Positions 1 to 7,344 are shown, counted from the stretch's first letter. The stretch is DNA of 7,691 nucleotides from Candidatus Aerophobota bacterium (GCA_030607765.1 JAUWJJ010000047.1:1-7691); one strand, 5' to 3'. The notes: generated by a model from the sequence alone, not told the origin. A program made the numbers and translations.

Positions 1-2
1 AG

Positions 3-143
3 TTTTTTGATGCCTGTGAAGCAGGGAAGGCCAGTAAAATACCTCAGGTTAAAAGAATCAACAATGTAACTGTGGAATTTAAGGGGAATAATCTTCCCAC
101 ACTTTGGGAAAATTTTATAGGGGAATACCAGGGATATAATTAG
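3..143 (+). CDS. C-terminal tail of an unidentified upstream gene (partial)
   Basis: The third forward frame is open from the window edge for 46 codons and ends in TAG at 141-143. The translation has a mixed, protein-like composition and ends with LPTLWENFIGEYQGYN; the other two forward frames close sooner. It is therefore probably the end of a gene lying mostly outside the window. I do not recognise the family from this tail. It runs in the same direction as the ABC operon and ends 98 bp before the binding-protein start, so it could belong to the same transcript or to a separate upstream unit. No terminator hairpin is evident in the gap. Confidence 0.4.
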   Translation, partial: FFDACEAGKASKIPQVKRINNVTVEFKGNNLPTLWENFIGEYQGYN

Positions 144-168
144 GAAAGACAAAATATAGAGTCAAAAA

Positions 169-204
169 ATGAAGGAGGTGATGGTAGCTGTTAAAAGCGT
201 GTAA
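169..204 (+). promoter_or_regulatory. Near-perfect anti-16S Shine-Dalgarno string within an 11-codon mini-ORF
   Basis: AAGGAGGTGAT at 172-182 matches the ideal complement of the 16S rRNA 3' end over 11 bases. No start codon lies 5-10 nt downstream: the ATG at 181 is only 2 nt from GGAGG, and the GTG at 199 is too far. An ATG at 169 opens an 11-codon frame (MKEVMVAVKSV, stop 202-204) that contains this string. The gene itself has its own good site, AAAGGAGG at 227-234, 7 nt before the ATG at 242. The string may be a leader element, a ribosome standby site, the scar of a lost start, or chance in purine-rich DNA. I see no convincing promoter here. Confidence 0.3.
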
Positions 205-241
205 CTTTACGGTAAATCCCATTACAAAAGGAGGAGAAAAA

Positions 242-1585
242 ATGAAGAAAAAGTCTTTTCGGGTGATGAGAAGCATGGTCTTGGCTGTAGTCATTTTGTT
301 TATTATCACTGGAATTGCTATGGCACAGGCAAGGCCAGAGTTGAGAATTTGGGGAAGAGCCTCTTTTGCCCCAGCACAGGCCTATTGGGCAAACTCACTT
401 ATTTATGAATGGGCTGCTGAAAAGGGAGTGGATGTTAAAATTACCTGGATTCCAGTTGCCGATATAGCACCTAAATTAGTTATAGCCATTGCTGCCGGAA
501 GAGAACCGGATATTGTGATAGGAGGAATGCCTTTCACTAAATTTGCTGAAATTGGTTTACTGCTACCTCTGGATAGTATCGTTGAGGAACTTGGAAGGGA
601 TGATTTCTTTGACCTTAAATTACAGGTTGGAAAAGTGCATGAAGAGGTATATGCTATTCCATCTGGCTTTGAATTGACCTGGATGCATGTTAGAAAAGAC
701 CTCTTTGAGAAAGCTGGGATTTTGAATATGCTCCCCTTTAAGAGTGAGAAGGATGTCATCGAGGCTGCGGAAAAACTAACCGGCATAGAGCCAGGTGTTT
801 ACGGAATAGGTATACCCTTAGGGGGAAGTGGTTTTGATAGCGAGTGGACTTTTGCACTTTATTGGTATGGCTTTGGTGGAGCTTTTATGAGTGACAGAAC
901 ACTTGAAGGGATTATGTTTGGAAAAGAACCCTACCGCTCAGCTACAAAGAAAACTTTTGCCTTTTTGAAAGGGATATTCGATAAAGGATTGACTCCGCCG
1001 GATTCAGGCGCATGGGTAGATATATCCAATAATATGGCCTTTCTTAACGGAACAGTGGCCATGACTTCAAATCCGATGAGTATTTGGTATGCTGTAATGA
1101 CAGGGAAACCAGAACTGGTTCCAAAAACTATGGTTGTACCCGATGCTTTTCCCATAGATCTGGGACAGGAATCCTGTTTCATATTCAAATCAACCAAATA
1201 TCCCGATTTGGCAAAAGGTCTGTTATATACTTTCTTTGGGGATAAAGAGGCCTATAGAAAAGGGTGGTGTGAGCAGTCGCAGTTTTATAACTTACCCATA
1301 TTCAAAAGCCAAATGAAAGTTCTAAGCGATGCCTGGAAAAAAGGTAAATATCCATTTATGGGCGTAGATCCTTATGAGGCGGCAATAAGAACAAAATTCC
1401 ACGAATGGCCAGTTACTTATCCTATGGGAGAGGCAACATCTGTAATGGCAGATTTCTGCACAGGTTGGATGGCCAATGATATGGTTCTGAAAGCAGTTGT
1501 TAAGGGAGAGGACTTTGACAAAGTTATTGATGAGTATCAGGCTAAAATTGAGGATATGGTTCGTGAAGCATACGGGGTCAAATAG
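242..1585 (+). CDS. ABC transporter substrate-binding protein, family 1 (carbohydrate type)
   Basis: This is the extracytoplasmic binding protein of an ABC importer; it captures the solute and delivers it to the two permeases encoded next. The 447-aa length fits family 1. Residues 1-28 form a signal peptide: basic KKKSFR, a hydrophobic core at about 12-27, and AMA before the likely cleavage site at 28. There is no lipobox cysteine, so the mature protein is probably soluble in a periplasm rather than a lipoprotein. Family-like features include YAIP at 137-140 and FLNGTVAM at 267-274, resembling the usual 'F-x-x-G-x-x-AM' segment. AAAGGAGG at 227-234 lies 7 nt before the ATG and fixes the start. 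The permease context supports carbohydrate transport, but the ligand is unknown and calling it MalE or UgpB would be unsafe. Confidence 0.93.
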   Translation: MKKKSFRVMRSMVLAVVILFIITGIAMAQARPELRIWGRASFAPAQAYWANSLIYEWAAEKGVDVKITWIPVADIAPKLVIAIAAGREPDIVIGGMPFTKFAEIGLLLPLDSIVEELGRDDFFDLKLQVGKVHEEVYAIPSGFELTWMHVRKDLFEKAGILNMLPFKSEKDVIEAAEKLTGIEPGVYGIGIPLGGSGFDSEWTFALYWYGFGGAFMSDRTLEGIMFGKEPYRSATKKTFAFLKGIFDKGLTPPDSGAWVDISNNMAFLNGTVAMTSNPMSIWYAVMTGKPELVPKTMVVPDAFPIDLGQESCFIFKSTKYPDLAKGLLYTFFGDKEAYRKGWCEQSQFYNLPIFKSQMKVLSDAWKKGKYPFMGVDPYEAAIRTKFHEWPVTYPMGEATSVMADFCTGWMANDMVLKAVVKGEDFDKVIDEYQAKIEDMVREAYGVK

Positions 1586-1616
1586 GCTATAGGAAGTAAA
1601 GGAAGAAAACGCTTGG

Positions 1617-1670
1617 TCTCCCCCTATGGTGCCGTTACTAAATTTTAAGCCTCTGCACCATAGGGGGAGA
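1617..1670 (+). promoter_or_regulatory. Perfect 16-bp hairpin masking the permease ribosome-binding site
   Basis: The left arm at 1617-1632 (TCTCCCCCTATGGTGC) and right arm at 1655-1670 are exact reverse complements, separated by a 22-nt loop. The right arm is not followed by a T run (ATTATAAATAA follows), so this is not a canonical intrinsic terminator. It contains the only Shine-Dalgarno-like purine tract (GGGGGAGA, with GGAG at 1666-1669) upstream of the permease ATG at 1682, so the folded RNA would hide that site. Known binding-protein operons such as malE-malF carry intergenic stem-loops that keep binding-protein mRNA in excess over permease mRNA. A similar role here, by 3'-end protection plus lower permease translation, is inferred. 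Confidence 0.85.
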
Positions 1671-1681
1671 ATTATAAATAA

Positions 1682-2535
1682 ATGAGACTTAAAATTCATA
1701 AAGTTCTATCAAATTGGGCATATATTCTGCCGGTAATGGTGGCTTTGGCTTCAATTTTAATTATCCCTCTTTTCTTTACTGTTTGGATGAGTTTTCAGTA
1801 TATGCCCATAGGTCGTCCCGCAACTTTTACCGGGTTGAGGAACTTTATCCGAATATTTAACTCCCCCCTATTTTATGTTAGTCTTAAAAATACTTTTGTC
1901 TACGCATTTCCGGCTGTTTTAGTTAAGGCCCTAATTGGTTTGGGGATAGCACTTTTGTTAAATCAAGAATTTAAAGGAAGACGCATCTTGAGGGGACTTT
2001 CAATCTTACCCTGGGCCCTTCCATCCTTCATCTGTTGTGTGATGTTTTGGTTTGTATATGATTACAGAGGTGTTGGGAATTTTATCCTCACGACATTGGG
2101 ATTAACTCCTATTCATTGGCTTGGATACAAATACGCTATGCCCTCAATTATTTTAGTTAATGTCTGGCATGGCTGGCCTTTTTTTACCTTGGGTTTTTAG
2201 CTGGACTACAGGCAATACCGGTTGCATTGTATGAATCAGCCGAGATAGATGGAGCCTCTCCTTACCAAAGGTTGCTATTTATAACCTTACCTATTTTAAA
2301 GCCGGTGTTTTGGATTATCTGTGTGCTTTCATTGATGTGGACTATGGGTGATTTTGTAATTCCCAAACTGATGACGATGGGAGGCCCTGTGAATGCAACT
2401 CTAACAATTCCTATGGCTTCTTATAAAATAGCCTTTTTAATGGGATTAAACTACCCTCTTGCATCCGCTTATTCTGTTGCCATTCTTCCAATTTTTGCCA
2501 TTTTAATTTATTTCACTATAAAAAAACTGAAATGA
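1682..2535 (+). CDS. ABC transporter permease, MalF/UgpA type, interrupted by a one-base frameshift
   Basis: This is the first inner-membrane permease of the importer. The frame starting at 1682 gives 172 residues and stops at 2198-2200; the rest continues in the -1 frame to the TGA at 2533-2535. Joining the frames in the T-rich stretch gives 284 aa, a normal family length. Membrane segments lie at about 12-35, 71-94, 103-127, 152-175 and two more in the second part. The EAA loop that contacts the ATPase lies wholly after the break, at joined residues 184-204: YESAEIDGA, then FITLPIL. The second frame is open only from 2161, so the shift must fall between 2161 and 2197. Both halves are well conserved and the neighbours are intact, so a sequencing indel, recent mutation or recoding are all possible. 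The upstream hairpin covers its ribosome site. Confidence 0.85.
2179..2185 (+). other. T7 run at the permease frameshift, in T_TTT_TTT slippery register
   Basis: In the upstream frame the codons read CCT TTT TTT ACC, so the seven Ts have the X_XXY_YYZ register used in -1 ribosomal frameshifting. A -1 slip, or one extra T, gives PFFYLGFLAGLQAIP, which continues smoothly into the permease. An extra T in the T5 run at 2194-2198 would also restore the frame, giving PFFTLGFLAGLQ. No strong stem-loop lies 5-9 nt downstream (only a weak GCAA/TTGC stem at 2212-2225) and no Shine-Dalgarno stimulator is clear upstream, so programmed shifting is not the default reading. Confidence 0.5.
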
Positions 2536-2542
2536 GATAAAA

Positions 2543-3415
2543 ATGAGAAAAACAAATATTAAAAAACCTTTTTTAATTATCTCACTTATTTTATTGCTGG
2601 CCTGGATATTTATTCCAGTTTATTGGATTATGAAAACCTCTTTTGCACCGGAGATTGAAGTGTGGGGCATAGGTCCACCAAAGAATCCTACTTTGCTAAA
2701 TTTCAAGGATATTTTCATAGTTCCCAAGGGAAGTATGGCAGAAGTTGTCGGTACTTATCTTAGTATATCACCAACTATCATAACCCCTTTACTTAATACT
2801 CTTTTCGTAGCCCTAGTTACGGTAGCTTTAACTATGCTGATAAGTAGTATCGCCGCTTACAATTTATCAAGATTCTCCTACAGAGGAAAACAAATGGTAT
2901 CTTACTATATATTGTTTGCCTATGTTTTCCCACCTTTTATTCTAATGGTTCCCATAACAATAATCTTAAGTAATATAGGTATGTTTGATTCTCTTATTGG
3001 CGTAGCACTTGTTCACCTGGCCTATACGGGTCCTTTTGCCACCTATATGTTAAGAGGGTATTTTTTGGGTATCCCCAGGGAGCTTGATGAGGTTGCTATG
3101 GTTGATGGATGCTCCAGATTTCAAGCTTTCCTGAAGGTAACCCTGCCCTTGGCAGCACCAGGACTTGTTACCGTAGCCATCTTTTCTTTTGTTCTTTCCT
3201 GGGGTGATGTTATATTTTCTTCGGTTCTCTTAGACACTGCAGATAAGTATACCCTACCCATTCATATTAGTTTCTTTTTATGGGGTGGAGAAATTGTTGA
3301 CCCAGGCAGACTCGCCGCCACAGCTATTGTTGCGGGGATGATACCAGCCCTACTTTACTTTGCCATTCAAAAATTTGTCAAAATGGGTTTGGTTGCTGGA
3401 GCGGTAAAGGGATGA
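2543..3415 (+). CDS. ABC transporter permease, MalG/UgpE type
   Basis: This is the second inner-membrane permease, expected to pair with the preceding MalF-like subunit. It is 290 aa and complete. Hydrophobic segments lie at about 9-30, 80-106, 117-141, 147-170, 206-228 and 258-276, matching the six-helix plan of this family. The cytoplasmic EAA loop that docks on the ATPase is at about 180-208: ELDEVAMVDG, then KVTLPLAAPGL. The gene starts 7 nt after the previous stop and lacks a strong Shine-Dalgarno sequence, which suggests translational coupling. Its TGA overlaps the next start in an ATGA junction, so transporter and enzymes are tied into one transcript. No ATP-binding subunit is encoded nearby; a shared MsmX/UgpC-type ATPase elsewhere would be the usual solution. 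Confidence 0.93.
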   Translation: MRKTNIKKPFLIISLILLLAWIFIPVYWIMKTSFAPEIEVWGIGPPKNPTLLNFKDIFIVPKGSMAEVVGTYLSISPTIITPLLNTLFVALVTVALTMLISSIAAYNLSRFSYRGKQMVSYYILFAYVFPPFILMVPITIILSNIGMFDSLIGVALVHLAYTGPFATYMLRGYFLGIPRELDEVAMVDGCSRFQAFLKVTLPLAAPGLVTVAIFSFVLSWGDVIFSSVLLDTADKYTLPIHISFFLWGGEIVDPGRLAATAIVAGMIPALLYFAIQKFVKMGLVAGAVKG

Positions 3416-4419
3416 GCTCTTTAAAATTAGTACATAAAGTACTTATAACTCCTACCACCTCTTTTGGTAAATACTCCAATGGGTATGAGAGATTGAGAGA
3501 GGCCGGGTGTGAACCAATCAAAGCATCTTATCAATATCCTCTTAAGGAAAAACAACTACTAAAAATTATTGGGGGAATAGATGGTGTAATTATTGGAATA
3601 GATGAGGTTACAGCTAAGGTTATCTTGAAAGCGGATAAATTAAAGGTAATCTCCAAACATGGAGTAGGAGTAGATAATATAGATGTGGAGGAGGCTACAA
3701 ATAGAGCAGTTGTAGTAGCAAATGCACCAGGCACTAATGATGATGCAGTGGCTGATTTAACTTTTGGATTCATTCTTTCTCTTGCCAGAAAGATACCTCA
3801 GGCAGATAGAAGCATAAAAGAAAGAAAATGGGAAAAGATAGTAGGAGTAGGGCTGGAGGGAAAAACCTTAGGTATAATAGGAGCAGGTAGGATAGGAAAA
3901 AAAGTAATTAAAAGAGCCAGCGGTTTTGATATAAAAATACTGGTTTATGATAATTACCAGAAGGCAAAGCTGGCAAAGAATTTAAACTTTGAATATGTTT
4001 CTTTACGGAGACTCCTTCAGGAATCAGACTTTGTATCCTTGCATGTCCCTCTTACAGAGAAAACAAAAGGTATGATAGGAAAGGAGGAGATAAAGCTAAT
4101 GAAAAGCTCAGCTTACCTTATTAATACGGCAAGGGGTGGAATAGTAGATGAGGTAGCCTTATTTTATGCTTTAAAAAATAAAAAAATAACAGGAGCTGCC
4201 ATAGATGCTTATCTACAAGAGCCGCCAACAACTAATCCTTTATTAGAACTGGACAATATAATTACCACCCCTCATATGGGTGCAGATACCCGAGAAGCTA
4301 TCAGAAATATGGATTTGGTTTCTGTAGAGAATGTGGTAAGAATCCTAAAAGGAGAAGAACCGGTAGCATCTGTGAATTTTCATTTAATTAAAGACAAAAA
4401 AAGGAGGTTTAATAAATGA
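3412..4419 (+). CDS. D-isomer-specific 2-hydroxyacid dehydrogenase (short phosphoglycerate-dehydrogenase-like)
   Basis: This is predicted to be a cytoplasmic NAD-dependent oxidoreductase that interconverts a D-2-hydroxyacid and its 2-keto acid. The 335 residues show the family layout: a split substrate domain and a central Rossmann domain with GAGRIG at 157-162 and an acidic D180 at the end of the second strand, favouring NAD over NADP. The catalytic triad residues are visible as R241 (in TARGG), E270 (in LQEPP) and H288 (in TPHMG). It ends without the C-terminal ACT regulatory domain of long SerA proteins. Its position between a sugar importer and a lyase argues for catabolism (for example a glyoxylate, hydroxypyruvate or sugar-acid substrate) rather than serine synthesis, but this is inference. 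Both ends overlap neighbours by ATGA. Confidence 0.92.
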   Translation: MSSLKLVHKVLITPTTSFGKYSNGYERLREAGCEPIKASYQYPLKEKQLLKIIGGIDGVIIGIDEVTAKVILKADKLKVISKHGVGVDNIDVEEATNRAVVVANAPGTNDDAVADLTFGFILSLARKIPQADRSIKERKWEKIVGVGLEGKTLGIIGAGRIGKKVIKRASGFDIKILVYDNYQKAKLAKNLNFEYVSLRRLLQESDFVSLHVPLTEKTKGMIGKEEIKLMKSSAYLINTARGGIVDEVALFYALKNKKITGAAIDAYLQEPPTTNPLLELDNIITTPHMGADTREAIRNMDLVSVENVVRILKGEEPVASVNFHLIKDKKRRFNK

Positions 4420-5372
4420 ATTCTGTCCAAAAATTTGAGGAATTAAAAGAGAAAATATGCGGGGTAGTGGTAGTAATGACAACACCTTTTAAGTCCGATT
4501 TTGAGCTGGATGAGGAGGGCTTGAGAGAACATACCCGTTTTTTACTGGATAGCGGAATCCAGGAGGGTACGGGAGTATTAGTTCCTACAGGAAGTACGGG
4601 AGAATGTCCTATGCTCAGTGATGAAGAAAAAGGTAAAATATTTAGAATTGTTGTAGAGGAGACTGAAGGGAAAGCTCCTGTAGTAGTAGGGTGCAATCAT
4701 ACTGATACCAGGGCAGTGATAAAGTTGGCTAAATATGCCAGGGAAGCAGGAGCTGATGGGCTGATGATAAGTCCTCCTTATTACTGGGCACCATCGGAGG
4801 AAATTATTTTAAATCACTACAAAACCATATGCCAGGAAACTGATTTAGGGATTATGGTGTATAATAACTGGTTTGCTACTCAAGTAGATATTTCAATAGA
4901 GACTATGAGCAAATTAACACAGCTTCCTAACATCGTAGCTCTTAAGGAAAATACCCCCTATATTGAGAAATTCGATAAGATAATAGATATTCTGGGAGAT
5001 AAGATTACTATAATTAATGGGGTTGGGGCAAGATATGAGCCTTACACTTCTTTTATGGGAGCAAAAGGATTTGTAACAGGTTTAGCTAATTTTATTCCCA
5101 AAACTATGCTGGAGATATACAGAGCTGAAAGAGAAGATGAATATGTTAGAGCTAAAGATATACATCGAAAAATTACTCCTCTATTAGATTTTATATTAGG
5201 TGGGAAAAGTTCTGCTGATTATATTGCTCGTATAAAAGCTGCTATGCAGATTATAGGCTTACCTGCAGGTCCGCCCAGGCCACCCTTAACTTCCTTGGAT
5301 GAGAGGGGCAAAGAAAAATTGAAAAAAATTCTTACTGAAACTGAGCTAATTGATAAATTTGAGTTAGTTTGA
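4416..5372 (+). CDS. DapA/NanA-superfamily lyase (class I aldolase or dehydratase), not a typical DHDPS
   Basis: This is a TIM-barrel enzyme expected to form a Schiff base between a 2-keto acid and lysine. The 318 residues carry the family signature GSTGECPMLSDEE at 59-71, the catalytic-type Tyr149 in VYNNW, and Schiff-base Lys177 in VALKENT. True dihydrodipicolinate synthases usually read YNxPxRT after the tyrosine; here it is YNNWFATQ, without the proline and the substrate-carboxylate arginine. A lysine-biosynthesis role is therefore unlikely. Family members in catabolic operons split or dehydrate 2-keto-3-deoxy sugar acids, which suits this context. AAGGAGG at 4401-4407, 8 nt before the ATG, supports the start, which overlaps the previous stop by ATGA. 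The exact substrate is unknown. Confidence 0.9.
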   Translation: MNSVQKFEELKEKICGVVVVMTTPFKSDFELDEEGLREHTRFLLDSGIQEGTGVLVPTGSTGECPMLSDEEKGKIFRIVVEETEGKAPVVVGCNHTDTRAVIKLAKYAREAGADGLMISPPYYWAPSEEIILNHYKTICQETDLGIMVYNNWFATQVDISIETMSKLTQLPNIVALKENTPYIEKFDKIIDILGDKITIINGVGARYEPYTSFMGAKGFVTGLANFIPKTMLEIYRAEREDEYVRAKDIHRKITPLLDFILGGKSSADYIARIKAAMQIIGLPAGPPRPPLTSLDERGKEKLKKILTETELIDKFELV

Positions 5373-5390
5373 TCTGGAGGTAGTTTAACA

Positions 5391-6389
5391 ATGAAAAAAT
5401 TTATTAATGATCCTAACAAAGTAGTAGAGGAGATGTTAGAGGGGTTTTTGTTAGCTCACTCAAACCAGGTTCAAAGACTTCCAGCATCCCGAGTGGTAGT
5501 GAGAAGAAATGCTCCCATTCCAGGAAAAGTAGGACTGGTAAGTGGAGGAGGCTCAGGACATAAACCTACTTTCATTGGATACATTGGTAAAGCTCTTATA
5601 GATGCAGTAGCTGTAGGTGATATTTTTTCTTCTCCTTCTGCTCAACAATTTTATGATGCAATCAAAGCAGTAGATTCTGGAAAAGGCGTCCTTTGCATTT
5701 ATGGCAACTATTCAGGAGATATTATGAATGTAGAGATAGCTATGGAAATGGCTAAAGATGAGGGTATACAAGTTGAGCAGGTTATAGTAAATGATGACGT
5801 AGGATCAGGACCTAAGGAAAAAATGAGTAATAGAAGAGGGGTAGCCGGTCAGATGATAGTATGGAAGGTAGCGGGAGCAAAAGCTGAGGAAAGAGCAAGT
5901 TTAGAAGAAGTTAAAAAAGTAGCTGATGAGACTACTTTTAACTCTCGGACGATGGGAGTAGCACTTTCTCCCTGCATTGTCCCCACTGCGGGTGAACCTA
6001 CTTTCACCTTGGGAGAAGATGAAATGGAAGTAGGAGTGGGAGAACATGGAGAGCCAGGACTTGAGCGAATGAAATTAAAATCAGCCGATGGGACAAGTGA
6101 AGTTTTAATGAATAAAATATTGCAAGATTTACCTTTTACATCCAAAGATGAAGTTTCTGTTTTAATTAATGGCTTTGGTGCTACTCCCCTGTTAGAGCTT
6201 TATATAATTTACCGTAAAGTAGCTCAAATGCTCAAAGGGAAAAATATAAAGATTTATAAATCCTATATTGGGGAATATGTTACTTCTTTGGAAATGGGCG
6301 GATACTCTATAACTTTAACTAAATTAGATGAAGAACTGAAAAAATTATTGGATATTCCTGCTGAAGGAACAATTTTTAAACAAATCTAA
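5391..6389 (+). CDS. dhaK: Dihydroxyacetone kinase subunit DhaK (or related ketose kinase subunit)
   Basis: DhaK binds a short ketose covalently and presents it for phosphorylation by DhaL. The 332-aa length equals a full K subunit, and the signatures are clear: SGGGSGH at 51-57, NYSGD ending at Asp110, ALSPCIVPTAGEPTF at 191-205, and GEHGEPG with the hemiaminal-forming histidine at 219 (E. coli numbering H56, D109, H218). The common SGGGSGHEPAH reads SGGGSGHKPTF here, so a non-dihydroxyacetone ketose such as a tetrulose is possible. The ATP-binding DhaL domain is neither fused nor encoded in the window, so this protein cannot be a complete kinase alone. The start is supported by CTGGAGG at 5374-5380, 10 nt upstream, and the gene lies 18 bp after the lyase. 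Confidence 0.93.
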   Translation: MKKFINDPNKVVEEMLEGFLLAHSNQVQRLPASRVVVRRNAPIPGKVGLVSGGGSGHKPTFIGYIGKALIDAVAVGDIFSSPSAQQFYDAIKAVDSGKGVLCIYGNYSGDIMNVEIAMEMAKDEGIQVEQVIVNDDVGSGPKEKMSNRRGVAGQMIVWKVAGAKAEERASLEEVKKVADETTFNSRTMGVALSPCIVPTAGEPTFTLGEDEMEVGVGEHGEPGLERMKLKSADGTSEVLMNKILQDLPFTSKDEVSVLINGFGATPLLELYIIYRKVAQMLKGKNIKIYKSYIGEYVTSLEMGGYSITLTKLDEELKKLLDIPAEGTIFKQI

Positions 6390-6399
6390 GGAGTTAAAA

Positions 6400-7344
6400 A
6401 TGGCCGTTCTAATAACAGGAGGATATGGACTTTTAGGTTCCTGGGTGGCCTATTATCTTGCCAAAGAAGGCAAGAAGATTATTATGTTTGATGTAACATT
6501 TCAAAGGCTTGATTATCTTGAAGAGGTAGAAGACCTGCTTATTCCAATTAAGGGTAGTGTTCTTGACTGGCCCAAATTAGTTCAAACTTTCAAAAAATTC
6601 GAGGGTGAGATAGAAGGGATAATTCATACTCCAGCCACTACGGCTACAGCGGTGTATTGGAAAAATCCCTACCAGGGTACAATTCTTAATATAATGGGTA
6701 GTTTAAATATTTTAGAGATGGCAAGGTTATATGGGGTAAAAAAGGTAATTTACATAAGCTCTGGCGCTGTTTACGGAGAAGTAAAGGGAGGAATTTGTGA
6801 AACTACTTATCCAGTAAAACCTTCCGATCTTTACGGAGCAAGTAAAGCCTCAGCAGAGTTTTTGGGCCTTCAGTACCAAAATCACTATGGAATAGATTTC
6901 AGAATTGTTAGACCTTACTTTTTCTTTGGACCAGGCCGCCTTCCCTCCCAGCTTCCCCCTTTATTTAAAACTTTATTTGGATGTATAGAAGGGCTCTCTA
7001 ATCTTGAACTGGAAAAGGGAGCTGACCAGAGTTTAGGATTTACCTATGTTAAAGATACAGCCTGGGGTACAGTTCTGGTTTACAAGGCAGAAAACCTAAA
7101 ATATCAAACTTTTAATATTGCCGCCGATAAGGCTATTAACTTTCTGGACCTTGTTGATATTGCTAAAAAATACAGCTCTACCCCTACCAAAGTTAAGATA
7201 GGCTCAGGTAAACTTTTTCCTCGAGGTGAAACTCTGGATACATCTCTGGCAAGAAAGTGTCTGGGATTTGAGCCTAAGTACGACATTGAGGAAGCTGTAG
7301 CTGAATACGCAAAGTGGATTAGTAAAAACATTAAAAGGATCTGA
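6400..7344 (+). CDS. NAD-dependent epimerase/dehydratase family protein (extended SDR)
   Basis: This is a Rossmann-fold enzyme acting on a sugar or sugar derivative. The N-terminus has the extended-SDR dinucleotide motif TGGYGLLG at 6-13, with D31 ending the second strand as in NAD-preferring members. The catalytic serine region ISSGAVYGE is at 119-127 and the YxxxK pair is Y145/K149 in YGASK. RPYFFFGPG at 171-179 resembles the RxxNxYGPG segment of nucleotide-sugar epimerases, and the 314-aa length fits GalE/RmlB relatives. In this catabolic operon it might instead oxidise or epimerise a free sugar or sugar acid, as some extended SDRs do. AAGGAG at 6388-6393 overlaps the dhaK stop and sits 6 nt before the ATG. 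It is the last gene before a terminator-like hairpin. Confidence 0.9.
   Translation: MAVLITGGYGLLGSWVAYYLAKEGKKIIMFDVTFQRLDYLEEVEDLLIPIKGSVLDWPKLVQTFKKFEGEIEGIIHTPATTATAVYWKNPYQGTILNIMGSLNILEMARLYGVKKVIYISSGAVYGEVKGGICETTYPVKPSDLYGASKASAEFLGLQYQNHYGIDFRIVRPYFFFGPGRLPSQLPPLFKTLFGCIEGLSNLELEKGADQSLGFTYVKDTAWGTVLVYKAENLKYQTFNIAADKAINFLDLVDIAKKYSSTPTKVKIGSGKLFPRGETLDTSLARKCLGFEPKYDIEEAVAEYAKWISKNIKRI

Noticed and set aside
135..140. Perfect TATAAT as a promoter -10 for the operon
   Set aside because: No -35-like hexamer lies at 16-18 bp and there is no extended -10 TG; it falls inside the upstream reading frame in AT-rich DNA.
403..786. 127-codon reverse-strand frame inside the binding-protein gene
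   Set aside because: Serine-rich antisense translation opposite a conserved gene; a shadow frame.
1617..1670. Intrinsic terminator after the binding-protein gene
   Set aside because: The stem is not followed by a T run on the plus strand, and the permease starts 12 nt later; masking or stabilising structure fits better.
1322..1699. 125-codon reverse-strand frame crossing the binding-protein end
   Set aside because: It lies opposite a well-supported gene and the hairpin, and its translation shows no recognisable family; a shadow frame.
4081..4101. Internal ribosome site AAGGAGGAG before an in-frame ATG (M230) of the dehydrogenase
   Set aside because: The codons encode a normal family segment (GKEEIKLM), and a fragment starting there would lack most of the NAD-binding domain; best explained as chance.
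3412..4419. Naming the dehydrogenase serA
   Set aside because: No ACT domain and a catabolic operon context; the catalytic motifs only support the general D-2-hydroxyacid dehydrogenase family.
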